Origin: Beta vulgaris subsp. vulgaris
Taxonomy: Eukaryota; Streptophyta; Magnoliopsida; Caryophyllales; Amaranthaceae
Reading direction: 5' to 3'
Assembly: GCF_026745355.1 (NCBI RefSeq)
Contig: NC_079206.1
Span: 8,531,531-8,595,530, forward strand
Length of the DNA: 64,000 nucleotides
Part shown: positions 23,401 through 28,832 of the stretch, piece by piece
How the letters are laid out: each line of letters begins with the position of its first letter
Position numbering within the stretch: the stretch's first letter is position 1
Notes under the pieces: generated by a model
Told to the model about the DNA's origin: nothing
The model's input: only the letters and a program-made list of their open reading frames with translations
The model's database searches: none
Translations under genes and position numbers: made by a program

Positions 23401-25391
23401 AATCGTTCTATGCTATGATAGTAAAATTGACCCTAGCCGTTTCTATGTAAAAATCCTAATTTTATTTGAAAATTTTCAAAAAACTTCTTTTTATAACATA
23501 AATTTTTTCAAAAGTTATTTTTTAGAAAATAAATTTTATAAAACTACCTTTTATAATACTTTCCTTTTAAAACACTACTACTTAACAGTTTTAGTTATGT
23601 TAGAAAGTTAAAACGAGGTTTGCAAATTACGTGTTATTCACGTTAGCATATTACCAAACACAAATGGATTGTTGTTGGGCTATGACGAGGTTGTGGGTCA
23701 TTCGGGAGGGAGAAGAGTTGTGCTTCAACGAGGCATGCAGTGAGGGTCAAACCTTAATTTAACAGTCAAATTTAACTAAAATTATTAATTAGATGGTAGT
23801 GTTTTGAAATAATTTTGCTATAAAAGGTAGTTTTATGAAGAAAATAAAGATAGTTTTTTAAAAAAAGTTTATGATAAAAGGTAGTTTCTTTTCGATTTTT
23901 TATTATTATTTAGGGGCTATACCATCACTCTTTTGAGCGATGATAGACCCCTTTTATTCTCTTACTTGTTGTTTTTAAGTTTTTGTTTACGATAAATCTT
24001 CAGTCTCTTTCTAATGAAGAGTTGTTCTACTCATATATCTCTATTATACTACCTCCGTTTCTTTTTAATTGTTACACTTTGACATTTTACACTATTCATA
24101 AATTGCACTTTGACCCTCGTTTGTGATTTATACGTGAATAAAAACATAGTCAGGGGATCTCGTTAGATTCGTATTAGTATGTATTTTATTAATATGTAGT
24201 TTTTATATTTTTTACAAATACAAAATTAGAGATATAAAGGTTCAAAGTAGTGCATCGGCATGCGTGAAAAGTGTAAGTGTAACAATTAAAAAGAAACGGA
24301 GGTAGTATAAGGGAATTGGGGGGAGCAATGGTGTCCTCTTTTGAAATGCCTATTTTACCTTCCTTCCCTTGCTAAATTACAAAAGAAATGTCAAAATCAA
24401 AATCGACACTCAAAGAAAACTACCGAAAATTATTTACAACACTCACAAATCAATAACAAATCACTTAAAAGAAGAAACTTTACAAATCACACATACAATT
24501 GAGAAAATCACATTTTAAAAATCACTCAAATCACTCAAATAATCAGGAAACTTTATTAAAACTTAAAATTAACATATATACAAACTAAAACTAATAACCT
24601 AGAACGTCAATACATACAAAAACATTTACAAAAATTTACTTACAAATCATTATTCTCAAGAACCATTCACAATTAATGGTGGGTCATAATTATGCAAATA
24701 ACTAAAATGAGGAAACTTTAGAAAGACATAAAAATTTACTTACAAACTACAACCTAGGAAAAATTGACTTGAAATCAAAGTGTCCACTTTCTTTACAATT
24801 TATAAAGTACTGTACTTAATTCAAAAATCAACTAAAATATTATAATATTAGAAATCATAAATAAATTCAATAAAATTTCTATTTTGTTCATAGAATTTAA
24901 CTTTGAAAAGTTAAAAAAAAAAAAAAAACAAAAAAAAAAAAGAATGATGAGAGACTTAAGTGACAGAAACTAAACCAATCAAATTTTGCAACTAAAAACA
25001 ACTATGTTTCGTATATCTAATGTTCAAATTTTGATTCTTATGTCGAAGAAAAATCGATTTTCTGTTTCGAAAAAAATTCAAGCACGCATCGCGTGCAAAA
25101 AAATCTAATTGGGTTATATTCACCCACATGTTGCGTTTTATCTCTCTCCTTGTGAGAGTGACACTTAGGAAAGTATAAAAAGATGAGAGGAAATTACGCG
25201 TGAGTAATAGTATCAAGCTCCAAGAAGTGATCTTCGCATCCATAACCTGTGATTTCGAGCTCAAGGCCTAAGCGAATGACAGCACCAGCATCTTTAGCCC
25301 TAGAAATTGAGTCCTTTATATTCTTCATATTGCCGTCGAAGTCCATTGCCCATTGATTCATATTGCATGTTGCCACCTTCAACAGCCTCAT
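655..25391 (-). CDS. NADS: Glutamine-dependent NAD+ synthetase (8 exons, 3' end outside window)
   Basis: Catalyses the last step of NAD+ biosynthesis: ATP-dependent amidation of nicotinic acid adenine dinucleotide using ammonia from glutamine, in the cytosol. Exons are 25391-25198, 23288-22983, 21346-21123, 13032-12929, 3705-3571, 3047-2879, 2049-1914 and 793-655. All have GT donors and AG acceptors, and phases match throughout (469 codons seen; plant enzymes have about 725-735). The N-terminal nitrilase-like glutaminase domain carries its triad: Glu44 (in LELE), Lys113 (RPKIWLAND) and Cys174 (EICEEL). The synthetase domain starts near residue 322 and shows the ATP PP-loop SGGADSS at 356-362. 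The residue before Glu44 is Leu where homologues I recall have Pro. The remaining roughly 260 residues should lie left of position 1. Introns of 8.1 and 9.2 kb are packed with transposons, yet no exon is broken. Identification is very secure; expression cannot be judged from sequence. Confidence 0.95.
1147..1268 (+). mobile_element. tRNA-derived SINE
   Basis: It has a pol III A-box-like TTGGCTCAATGGTTA and a B-box-like CGTTTGAATCTC, with an A-rich 3' end. It is bracketed by AGAGAATTATA (1136-1146) and AGAGAACTATA (1269-1279), an 11-bp target duplication with one mismatch. It lies in the intron between exons 7 and 8. Confidence 0.7.
1914..2049 (-). CDS. NADS: NAD+ synthetase exon 7
   Basis: 136 nt; acceptor tatgcag before 2049, donor AA|gtacaa at 1913. 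It encodes [16 protein letters not shown] and [19 protein letters not shown], matching the region after the PP-loop in plant enzymes. Confidence 0.93.
2879..3047 (-). CDS. NADS: NAD+ synthetase exon 6 (ATP PP-loop)
   Basis: 169 nt; acceptor tttgtag before 3047, donor AAAG|gtcagt at 2878. It encodes [20 protein letters not shown] followed by the pyrophosphatase-loop signature [13 protein letters not shown], the ATP-binding motif of the synthetase domain. This is the most diagnostic exon. Confidence 0.96.
3111..3451. mobile_element. Possible TIR element rich in GTGTCC words
   Basis: The left end (ATGCACGGACACT) and the complement of the right end (ATGCACACGGGACACT) match imperfectly. GTGTC/GACAC words cluster at both ends. 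Boundaries and target duplication are not resolved. It lies in the intron between exons 5 and 6. Confidence 0.4.
3571..3705 (-). CDS. NADS: NAD+ synthetase exon 5 (inter-domain linker)
   Basis: 135 nt, exactly 45 codons, phase 0 at both ends; acceptor aacag before 3705, donor AAG|gttagc at 3570. It encodes [18 protein letters not shown] and a variable linker ending ISSPIK. In homologues this part joins the glutaminase and synthetase domains. Confidence 0.92.
3790..4342. mobile_element. Non-autonomous hAT-like element
   Basis: Terminal inverted repeats CAGGGCCG (left) and CAGGCCCGG (complement of right) bound 553 bp. TATATATA on both sides (3782-3789, 4343-4350) gives the 8-bp duplication typical of hAT, although the site is itself a TA repeat. 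GGCCC-rich subterminal sequence is present on both ends. No transposase. Confidence 0.7.
4450..5103 (-). pseudogene. F-box/LRR-type gene fragment, frameshifted
   Basis: On the minus strand an ATG at 5103 opens a frame reading [20 protein letters not shown], a clear F-box (substrate adaptor for SCF ubiquitin ligases). The frame then shifts near 4975 to [16 protein letters not shown] and shifts again near 4760 to [13 protein letters not shown] and the LRR-like [20 protein letters not shown]. At least two frameshifts, no LRR C-terminus or FBD domain, and a position inside another gene's intron make this a dead copy. It could have been brought in by a transposon; none is proven. Confidence 0.75.
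5235..5580. repeat. Degenerate AAAGTTACCCTAAAA tandem repeats
   Basis: Roughly 20-25 variable units of 15-25 bp are built on AAAGTTACCCTAAAA. The same word returns at 6850-7030, so the two blocks flank the TA-rich region and the 6.0-6.8 kb segment and may be the ends of one larger composite repeat. No coding content. Confidence 0.75.
5624..5999. repeat. TA/TATG microsatellite
   Basis: About 375 bp of alternating purine-pyrimidine (TA)n with interspersed ATGTAT and ACATAT. Open frames here in several registers are repeat artefacts rich in Tyr, Ile, Met and His, not genes. GGATCCCACCC precedes and GGAATGGGATC follows in inverted sense, hinting at insertion of or into a foldback element. Confidence 0.9.
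6000..7035. other. Non-coding intronic sequence between repeats
   Basis: AT-rich sequence with a pyrimidine-rich part (6110-6200), a GA run (6786-6800) and a second block of AAAGTTACCCTAAAA repeats (6850-7030). No gene recognised. Confidence 0.6.
7040..7832 (+). pseudogene. Ty1/copia pol 3' fragment (RT C-terminus and RNase H)
   Basis: The frame from about 7042 reads [15 protein letters not shown], then [26 protein letters not shown] and [18 protein letters not shown]. This is the conserved end of copia reverse transcriptase and the RNase H domain ([13 protein letters not shown] near 7470). In-frame stops interrupt it at 7437-7439 and again near 7655. The polypurine tract TTGAGGGGGAGTA (7820-7832) precedes a putative 3' LTR. 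Gag, protease, integrase and the RT catalytic core are missing. Confidence 0.88.
7833..8004 (+). repeat. Putative 3' LTR of the truncated copia
   Basis: Begins TGAAAGTATTGG directly after the polypurine tract and could end at AACATTCCA, giving 172 bp with TG...CA ends. No 5' partner is in the window, so the right boundary is tentative. Confidence 0.5.
8005..8677. other. No recognisable feature
   Basis: AT-rich intronic sequence with a 71-codon open frame at 8205-8420 that I do not recognise and do not consider a gene. It ends at the TAA target duplication of the next element. Confidence 0.5.
8678..9430. mobile_element. Non-autonomous PIF/Harbinger element (753 bp)
   Basis: Inverted termini GAGCATGTACAAT / ATTGTACATGCTC are flanked by TAA on both sides (8675-8677 and 9431-9433), the 3-bp duplication of PIF/Harbinger. 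The subterminal parts are GA/CT rich (GGGCTCTCTATCTAGCTCTC and its relative). No transposase frame. Confidence 0.85.
9585..10750. mobile_element. Foldback element with GC-rich core
   Basis: The left end CATCGCCCA...CTTAAAATCGTCC and right end GGGCGATTTTAAG...GGGCGATG are inverted copies. Inside, a CCACCAC-rich stretch (9665-9870) opposes a GGTGGTGG-rich stretch (10520-10680), and CGCGTCGAATTTTTTTTATA (9907-) opposes a matching complement near 10500. About 1.17 kb. No target duplication found. Open frames here (10338-10676) come from the GGT repeat and are not called. Confidence 0.65.
9931..10084. repeat. Tandem GGACGATCGTCTGGCCAGGA hairpin repeat
   Basis: Four or so units of about 40 bp, each containing the palindrome GACGATCGTC and the word CCAGGACGTTCTGCCC. 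It sits in the middle of the foldback element. The flanks are inverted GAACGTCC words. The GC content contrasts sharply with the surrounding sequence. Confidence 0.8.
11017..11363. mobile_element. PIF/Harbinger-type MITE (347 bp)
   Basis: Inverted ends GGCAAGTTTGGTAGTCGTTA and the complement of TAACTACCAAACGAGC-like sequence lie between TAA repeats (11014-11016, 11364-11366). No open frame of interest. Confidence 0.75.
11364..12103. other. No recognisable feature
   Basis: AT-rich intron sequence with a short TATG run near 11655-11685. Nothing gene-like on either strand. Confidence 0.5.
12104..12444 (+). mobile_element. Short non-autonomous Helitron (341 bp)
   Basis: Starts TCTATACAAATATATTAAAA and ends ACCCAAATACTAG, inserted between A (12103) and T (12445), with no target duplication. 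A GC-rich inverted word pair (CCGGGGCAACAACCGG) lies about 12 bp before the CTAG end. It contains a minus-strand tRNA/SINE-like stretch near 12235-12300 (GGTCACGGGTCCAAATCT). Confidence 0.65.
12445..12928. other. Intron sequence next to exon 4
   Basis: Purine-rich (GAGAGAAA and AAAAAGTGA words), with a sequence near 12765-12780 (GAGGAAGTATTAAT) that resembles one Stowaway terminus without a clear partner. No gene. Confidence 0.4.
12929..13032 (-). CDS. NADS: NAD+ synthetase exon 4
   Basis: 104 nt; acceptor ttggcag before 13032, donor ATT|gtaagt at 12928. It encodes [20 protein letters not shown] and the end of the glutaminase domain (VAQVDLDI). This small exon sits between two giant introns of 8.1 and 9.2 kb. 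Confidence 0.94.
13152..13544. mobile_element. Small foldback/MITE-like element
   Basis: The left arm AGTTCGTATGAGAAC...GTGAGAACCACTC is an imperfect inverted copy of the right arm AAGTGGTTCTCAC...GGATTCTCACTAG. The core is a degenerate repeat of TTTTGCTCATTTTA. It belongs to the same style of element as 20093-20779 (ATGAGAAT words next to TA repeats). Confidence 0.55.
13587..14234. mobile_element. TIR element with an ORF fragment (possible Pack-type)
   Basis: The termini GCAAAATTGGTCTCAAT... and ...TTTTGAGGCCAATTTTGC are inverted copies extending about 60 bp, including GGTGCACCAAACAGC on one side and GCTGTTTGGTGCAC on the other. The minus strand carries a 100-codon open frame (14110-13808). 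Target duplication not resolved next to TA repeats. Confidence 0.6.
13808..14110 (-). pseudogene. Unassigned ORF fragment, ARM/U-box-like?
   Basis: Reads [21 protein letters not shown], then a helical stretch with [12 protein letters not shown] and [20 protein letters not shown]. The pattern of short amphipathic helices resembles Armadillo repeats of plant U-box E3 ligases, but I cannot confirm this. It lies wholly between two inverted termini, so it is probably a captured fragment and not a host exon. Confidence 0.35.
14306..14478. mobile_element. Partial copy of the GGGC(A/G)-ATCACATGAGAATG element
   Basis: Closely related to the left arm at 20093-20345 (shared CACATGAGAATGCT, CTCAACCACACGATTGGATT, GAGTTACAACACTT). 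It is flanked by (TA)n on both sides, and the right arm is absent. It lies about 430 bp left of the copia element. Confidence 0.7.
14479..14898. repeat. TA / TATG / TATGTATA microsatellite
   Basis: About 420 bp of compound (TA)n and (TATG)n. Frames of up to 159 codons here encode only Tyr, Ile, Met, Thr, His and similar, and are rejected. A shorter TA run covers 14237-14305. Confidence 0.92.
14912..15049 (-). repeat. 3' LTR of copia element
   Basis: On the plus strand it reads TGGTGAATCCCTTGATTAG... to ...AATCTAATACA. It is preceded on the coding strand by the polypurine tract GCGGGGG. Confidence 0.85.
15128..16733 (-). pseudogene. copia reverse transcriptase and RNase H remnant
   Basis: After a Pro-rich linker the RT begins at [20 protein letters not shown] and continues with [38 protein letters not shown] and the catalytic [12 protein letters not shown] (about 16013). 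It goes on through [15 protein letters not shown] and [20 protein letters not shown]. RNase H is represented by [20 protein letters not shown] (about 15400). The parts fall in different frames, so there are at least three frameshifts. The YVDD catalytic box itself is intact. Confidence 0.9.
16570..16618. repeat. (AG)n microsatellite inside copia pol
   Basis: About 24 GA units lie between the Pro-rich linker and RT, translating as a Ser-Leu run on the minus strand. It separates the linker from the RT start. Confidence 0.9.
17086..18777 (-). pseudogene. copia protease and integrase remnant
   Basis: The protease part reads [19 protein letters not shown]; the active site is DNGAS where copia proteases have D(S/T)GAS. 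A frameshift follows. The frame is then split by a 392-bp MITE at 18068-18459. Downstream are the GAG-pre-integrase sequence [18 protein letters not shown], the integrase core ([41 protein letters not shown]) and the [20 protein letters not shown] linker. Several stops (near 17818 and 17522) break it. It cannot encode an active integrase. Confidence 0.88.
18068..18459. mobile_element. PIF/Harbinger-type MITE inserted in copia pol
   Basis: Imperfect inverted ends GGTAGTGTTTGGA and TGCTGTGTTTGGA (complement of right) are followed by shared TTTCATTTCAAAT. TTA is duplicated at 18065-18067 and 18460-18462. Removing the element and one TTA rejoins the copia frame in the conserved [17 protein letters not shown] region, which proves the boundaries. 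It is younger than the copia insertion. Confidence 0.85.
18774..19838 (-). pseudogene. copia gag remnant
   Basis: From 19838 the frame reads [20 protein letters not shown], then the gag domain [20 protein letters not shown] and [20 protein letters not shown] stop follows DTTA (near 19494). The reading continues as [19 protein letters not shown] and [18 protein letters not shown], again stopped. The capsid-like UBN2-type gag core is obvious. The following Pro/His/Ser-rich region (19205-18774) is read in two frames, and a CCHC zinc knuckle is not clearly visible. Confidence 0.85.
19935..20072 (-). repeat. 5' LTR of copia element
   Basis: Same 138-bp sequence as 14912-15049 with about five differences. 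It is followed on the coding strand by TCTTTTA and the primer-binding site. Confidence 0.85.
20093..20779. mobile_element. Large foldback element (about 280-bp inverted arms)
   Basis: The left arm (20093 to about 20376) beginning GGGGCGAGATCACATGAGAA is repeated in inverse orientation at the right (about 20500-20779, ending ...CACATGAGAATGC-complement, TCCTGCCCC). A 120-bp (TA)n spacer separates the arms. Arm identity looks very high. A transcript through it would form a long hairpin. No transposase; the family is not one I can name with confidence. Confidence 0.8.
20377..20500. repeat. (TA)n spacer of the foldback element
   Basis: About 120 bp of TA with TATAAT variants at the centre of the inverted repeat. 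Confidence 0.9.
20828..20993. mobile_element. Stowaway-type MITE
   Basis: Ends CTCCCTCCGGTCTTTATTAG and its near complement CTAATAAAGACCGGAGGAAG, next to a TA run on the left. Typical Tc1/mariner-derived MITE, about 166 bp. It lies 130 bp from exon 3. Confidence 0.75.
21123..21346 (-). CDS. NADS: NAD+ synthetase exon 3
   Basis: 224 nt; acceptor ttgtcag before 21346, donor G|gtatct at 21122. It encodes [20 protein letters not shown] (nucleophile Cys174) and the [12 protein letters not shown] motif, ending within [10 protein letters not shown]. The phase joins exactly to exon 4. Confidence 0.94.
21504..21808. mobile_element. PIF/Harbinger MITE (305 bp)
   Basis: Perfect inverted ends GGGGTCGTTTGGTTCA / TGAACCAAACGACCCC, with TTA duplicated at 21501-21503 and 21809-21811. 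It lies in the intron between exons 2 and 3. Confidence 0.88.
22194..22936. mobile_element. Long-TIR MULE-type element (743 bp)
   Basis: Inverted repeats of about 140 bp, starting GGAAAAATTGTTAGAAACTA on each side, are bracketed by a perfect 9-bp duplication TAAACAAAT (22185-22193 and 22937-22945), the hallmark of Mutator-like elements. The interior is non-coding. Its right duplication ends 37 bp from the exon 2 donor. Confidence 0.85.
22983..23288 (-). CDS. NADS: NAD+ synthetase exon 2
   Basis: 306 nt; acceptor ttgcag before 23288, donor AC|gtatga at 22982. It encodes the glutaminase core with [12 protein letters not shown] and the [18 protein letters not shown] stretch, where Lys113 is the expected catalytic lysine. 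A long-TIR transposon ends only 46 bp beyond the donor. Confidence 0.94.
23450..23915. mobile_element. Diverged long-TIR element
   Basis: Imperfect inverted arms with words such as ATAAAACTACCTTTTATA and TATAAAAGGTAGTTTTAT resemble those of the element at 22194 (AAACTACC/GGTAGTTT). Ends not resolved. A second, older member of that family is the best reading. Confidence 0.5.
24038..25108 (+). mobile_element. Non-autonomous Helitron, host to a Stowaway MITE
   Basis: The 5' end TCTCTATTATA is shared with the Helitron at 36602. The 3' end has the hairpin GCACGCATCGCGTGC followed by CTAA, with T next. It sits between A (24037) and T (25109). After excluding the MITE it is about 0.81 kb. The interior is AT-rich and non-coding. 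It lies in the first coding intron of NADS, 89 bp from exon 1. Confidence 0.75.
24049..24305. mobile_element. Stowaway MITE nested in a Helitron (257 bp)
   Basis: Inverted ends CTACCTCCGTTTCTTTTTAA with its exact complement, matching for about 31 bp and duplicating TA. It is inserted only 11 bp inside the 5' end of the Helitron. Confidence 0.88.
25198..25391 (-). CDS. NADS: NAD+ synthetase exon 1 (start codon)
   Basis: Encodes residues 1-64 plus two bases of codon 65. It starts [14 protein letters not shown], the conserved N-terminus of plant NAD+ synthetases, which fixes the ATG at 25391-25389. It includes the nitrilase Glu44 in [11 protein letters not shown]. The donor is GC|gtaatt at 25197. 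The next exon completes Ala65 and then reads WECLKE. Confidence 0.93.
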
Positions 25392-25809
25392 GTTTGTGAT
25401 AATGAGCTTTATAAGTTTTTTCAACCTTGAACATTTATAAGTTTATAAGTTTCAGCATCAATATCTTTAATTTGATTGTGTATATTTAATTATTATAGAG
25501 AATAAAGTTGATATATGAAAAACGGATTTCAATGACTAAGAAAATAGACCATATAAACCTAAACTTAACATGCTACTTATCCCCGTCGGGAAAAAAAAAT
25601 GCTAATAATATCGTTAACTTGTAAGACGGTTTGTGCAGCTTTGGAAACAAAAATATATAATTGAAATAAGGCAATATACTAATATAGTGACCATGTAAAC
25701 TTGAAATTAAAGATGGGGGAGGAACATGAACAATAGTATTCTCGTCCAAGACAAACACTAACCGTTGGTAGAAGGAGAGCCTTGTGGGGGGTGGGGGGAG
25801 TTAAATGTT

Positions 25810-26106
25810 GAGGTTGTTTGATATAGAAAAAATTGATATAGGAAACGGATTCAAATAAGCGTTTTCATTTATAATTGTTTGGATGATTGTTTTAGTAACA
25901 AATATCGTTTCCGGAGGGATTCACTATCCCCCATTTGTTACTTATCAAACTAGTGGAAACTCCTTCCTCAATCATAAACCTCTCAATTGTTTTCATTCCA
26001 ATTAGATACCAAACAACTATTAAAAGTAACAATTATTATTTCCATTTTCCATCCTTATCCAAATTCTTTCCATTCCATTTCCATTAATCATACCAAATGC
26101 TCCCTA
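25810..26106. mobile_element. MITE-like insertion in the putative 5'UTR intron
   Basis: The left end GAGGTTGTTTGATATAG and right end ATACCAAATGCTCCC are imperfect inverted copies of the common GTTTGG/CCAAAC type. No clean target duplication. Confidence 0.4.
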
Positions 26107-26172
26107 AATAGCGTACTTGAAACTTGATGTATTAAGTTATTAACAAATAATAACAGTTGAGGGGATGCTTAC

Positions 26173-26355
26173 GGTGGGCTAACTTGCCGGTGATGGTGGA
26201 CGGAGAAGCGCGAGAGGGAAAGCGATCAAGAAGGCGCTCCACTGCCCGTGGTGGCTGAAGGTGTCAGTGTCACCGGAGAACCGTGAATGAGACGGGTAGG
26301 TCCGTAGGTGAGTGATCGTTATTAGCTAAGATTGGGTGAGTAAATCAATTAGTGT
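26173..26355 (-). other. NADS: Putative 5'UTR exon of NAD+ synthetase
   Basis: A moderately GC-rich, pyrimidine-biased stretch between the putative TATA box and a good donor (gtaagc, 26172-26167). The matching acceptor could be the AAAG just upstream of the start codon, around 25406. This would give a 5'UTR intron of about 0.77 kb, which contains a MITE-like insertion at about 25810-26106. Inferred only. Confidence 0.4.
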
Positions 26356-26383
26356 GAGAATTGAAGGGAGGAGGGAAACGAGT

Positions 26384-26391
26384 AATTTATA
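26384..26391 (-). promoter_or_regulatory. Putative TATA box of the NAD+ synthetase gene
   Basis: On the minus strand the word CTATAAATT occurs here. A pyrimidine-rich leader follows from about 26355 and ends at a consensus donor (CC|gtaagc at 26172). The spacing fits a plant core promoter, but no transcript evidence is available. Confidence 0.45.
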
Positions 26392-26757
26392 GGACTAATA
26401 CGCTCATTTATCAAATATGCCAACTGCCCTTGACATGAAGAATGGTCATTATTGAATTTGGCGCGCCATCTTTTTTCTTCTCTTTTTGGTGGACGAGGGA
26501 CATCTTTGCATGTGCAATGTAAGATGTACTATGTTTGAAAATCTTTTAATAATCAGATAGAATCTTAGAAACATTAAATCATGAACGTGAAGATCACATT
26601 CGTTTTTCTTTAAAAAAAAAACAGCAATGCATTAATTAAATAGTCTGAAACATAAAGTCATTACAGTTCGCTACGAAGTTATTAAAAACGTAACTCGGAG
26701 CTCAGGGAAATGTTCAAATTACATTCACTTCATCATCACTTTTCCGTGCTTCTTTGG

Positions 26758-27480
26758 CTAGAGTGTTCGCCACCGCATTGTCATAGGAGCATAGATGATT
26801 TTTGCTATATTCACTTTCCTGCACAAATCCCAACAGTCATGCACCACATTTGTAAATATGTCAATCATAATCTTGTCCTCGTTAATTAAATAAATGGCCT
26901 CTTGGCAATCAGTGTAGGGTGTCGCATGATGGAGGTTCATACCAAGGGCTAGATGCAGGCCCGTTTTGATACTCTATATGTTCGACATTAGAATAGGTTG
27001 CGCAAAGACTTTTTTCCCAAACCCCATAACCCATTCCCCCTTACTATTTCTAATCACCCCACCTAGACCAACAAACGTCAAGGGCCCATGAAAAGAAGCA
27101 TCGGTGTGAATCATTGTACAAGGTTGGGGGTGGATAGGAGCAAGGTGAGTGGGCTGAACATTTTATGTCCCTCATGGCTTTATAAAATCTCCAAACTTGG
27201 GCCTCAGCCTTGGCAAGAATCATGGACGGAGAATTTTGTTTCCCCTCAAAGATATAGAGATTTCGGGCCTTCCAAATTTCGAAACAAACCCAAGGAAATT
27301 AAAGAGGGTGGTCCATTGAAGGCCCATATGGTTGGATTTCGCTAACAAATTGGCCTTTAGCCAGCTCGTAAAATTCGATTGCTGAAAGGAAGCAGCAGGA
27401 GGGAGGAGAGCCCAAACTTGGACGCTAGTCTGGGACTCTTTTAGTATGTGTTGGCTATTTTCCAAGCCCAAACCACACAA
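26758..27480 (-). pseudogene. LINE 3' end: zf-RVT and RNase H remnant
   Basis: CGLGLENSQHILKESQTSVQ and WTTLFNFLGFVSKFG resemble the reverse-transcriptase zinc-binding region. Further on, TDCQEAIYLINED and CWDLCRKVNIAKI resemble the RNase H domain (RVT_3) of plant LINEs. Broken frames between them. Confidence 0.7.
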
Positions 27481-28134
27481 GGAGCACAGAGGGGAGTCAA
27501 TGATCCTTCTTTGAAACTAGAGAAGATTGTGAGGGATCCTGTCTCTCCAAAGAAGCCATAAGAAAAATTGGATTTTCGGGGTTGATGGGGCTTTCCAAAT
27601 CCAGCTCAAAGGGTCAAGTTGGCTCGACTGTGGAAATTGGACGTCGTATGCAAGGGCTATAGAGAAGCCCTTAAGGTAGAAAAGGCAGAGCACGTATGGT
27701 CCGAAACATTTGGATTAATCGTGATGGAGTAAATAAAGTGCAACACACACCTAGGAAAGGGGAACGATATAGTCTGCATATAGTCTGAAGGTCCCATGAA
27801 TCATCAACCCAGACATCTTTCACCTTTAGGGCCTCCTCACCCAACGACAGCTACCCATGAATAAGGCTCCTAAAAGGGTCCAATGCCTAACTAGTTATCT
27901 CCCTAAAAACTTATGTTTTTTCCATCTTCCGCAATCCAAAGGTTGTTCTCAGCTAACACCTTCCACCCTTTACCAACACTTTTCCAAACCACGGATCCAT
28001 AATTTTATCTAGTCACGTGCCTAGAGTGAACATACTTAGAGAAGATATATTGGCTTGCTAGGTTATTTTCAAGTTGACTCAATTTCCAGCCCAACTTTGC
28101 CATGAGGGTCAGGTTCATTTTCTCTTGACTTCTA

Positions 28135-28471
28135 CTCCCTCCGTCTCAAAATATAGTTCCCATTTCCATTTTCGGTGTCCCAAAATATAGTTTCTATTTC
28201 CATATTTAGTTCCACATTTTCCATAATTTGTCTAGAAAAATTGTGTCCCATCATTTATTTGCTTCTTGAATCTTGTTTTTTCCTTTGTTTATTCAACCAA
28301 AATGTTACAATCAATGCTCTTTCATCAATTATTCTCCATTCTCTCTCTCCTAAAATCATATTTTCCCATACAACATTTATTTAAATAAACAAAAAATCTT
28401 TACTATCCTTACTTCCATAAATTACCGTAAAAAAAAAGGGAAATGTGAACTATATTTTGGGACGGATGGAG
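28135..28471. mobile_element. Stowaway MITE nested in the LINE (337 bp)
   Basis: Ends CTCCCTCCGTCTCAAAATAT and ATATTTTGGGACGGATGGAG, with TA at 28133-28134 and 28472-28473. The CTCCCTCCGT family is repeated across the window. Confidence 0.85.
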
Positions 28472-28832
28472 TAATACCCAAACCCCTCTTCCTTTTTGGC
28501 AAAAGGTGGTAAGTATGTCCATTAGATGAAGCTTCCTGACACCATTGGATTCTCCCCAAAGGAAATTGTTACAAATTTGGCCAATGTCTTTTGATGTAGC
28601 TTTGGAGAGAAAAGAGGCTTGCATATAGTATGTTGGGATGGTGGAGATGGTAGACCTAATAAGGCATAGCTTGCCTGCCTTGGAGAGAAAAGAGGTTTTT
28701 CATTTAGCCAACTTACTCCTAGCCTTTTCCACAATAAATTGAACCTGACTTCTTTTGGGGCGAGTCTAGATCAAAGGTAGACCTAGGTACATCCCAAGAT
28801 TCTCTGACTTAGACATCCCTAATGTGTCTGCA

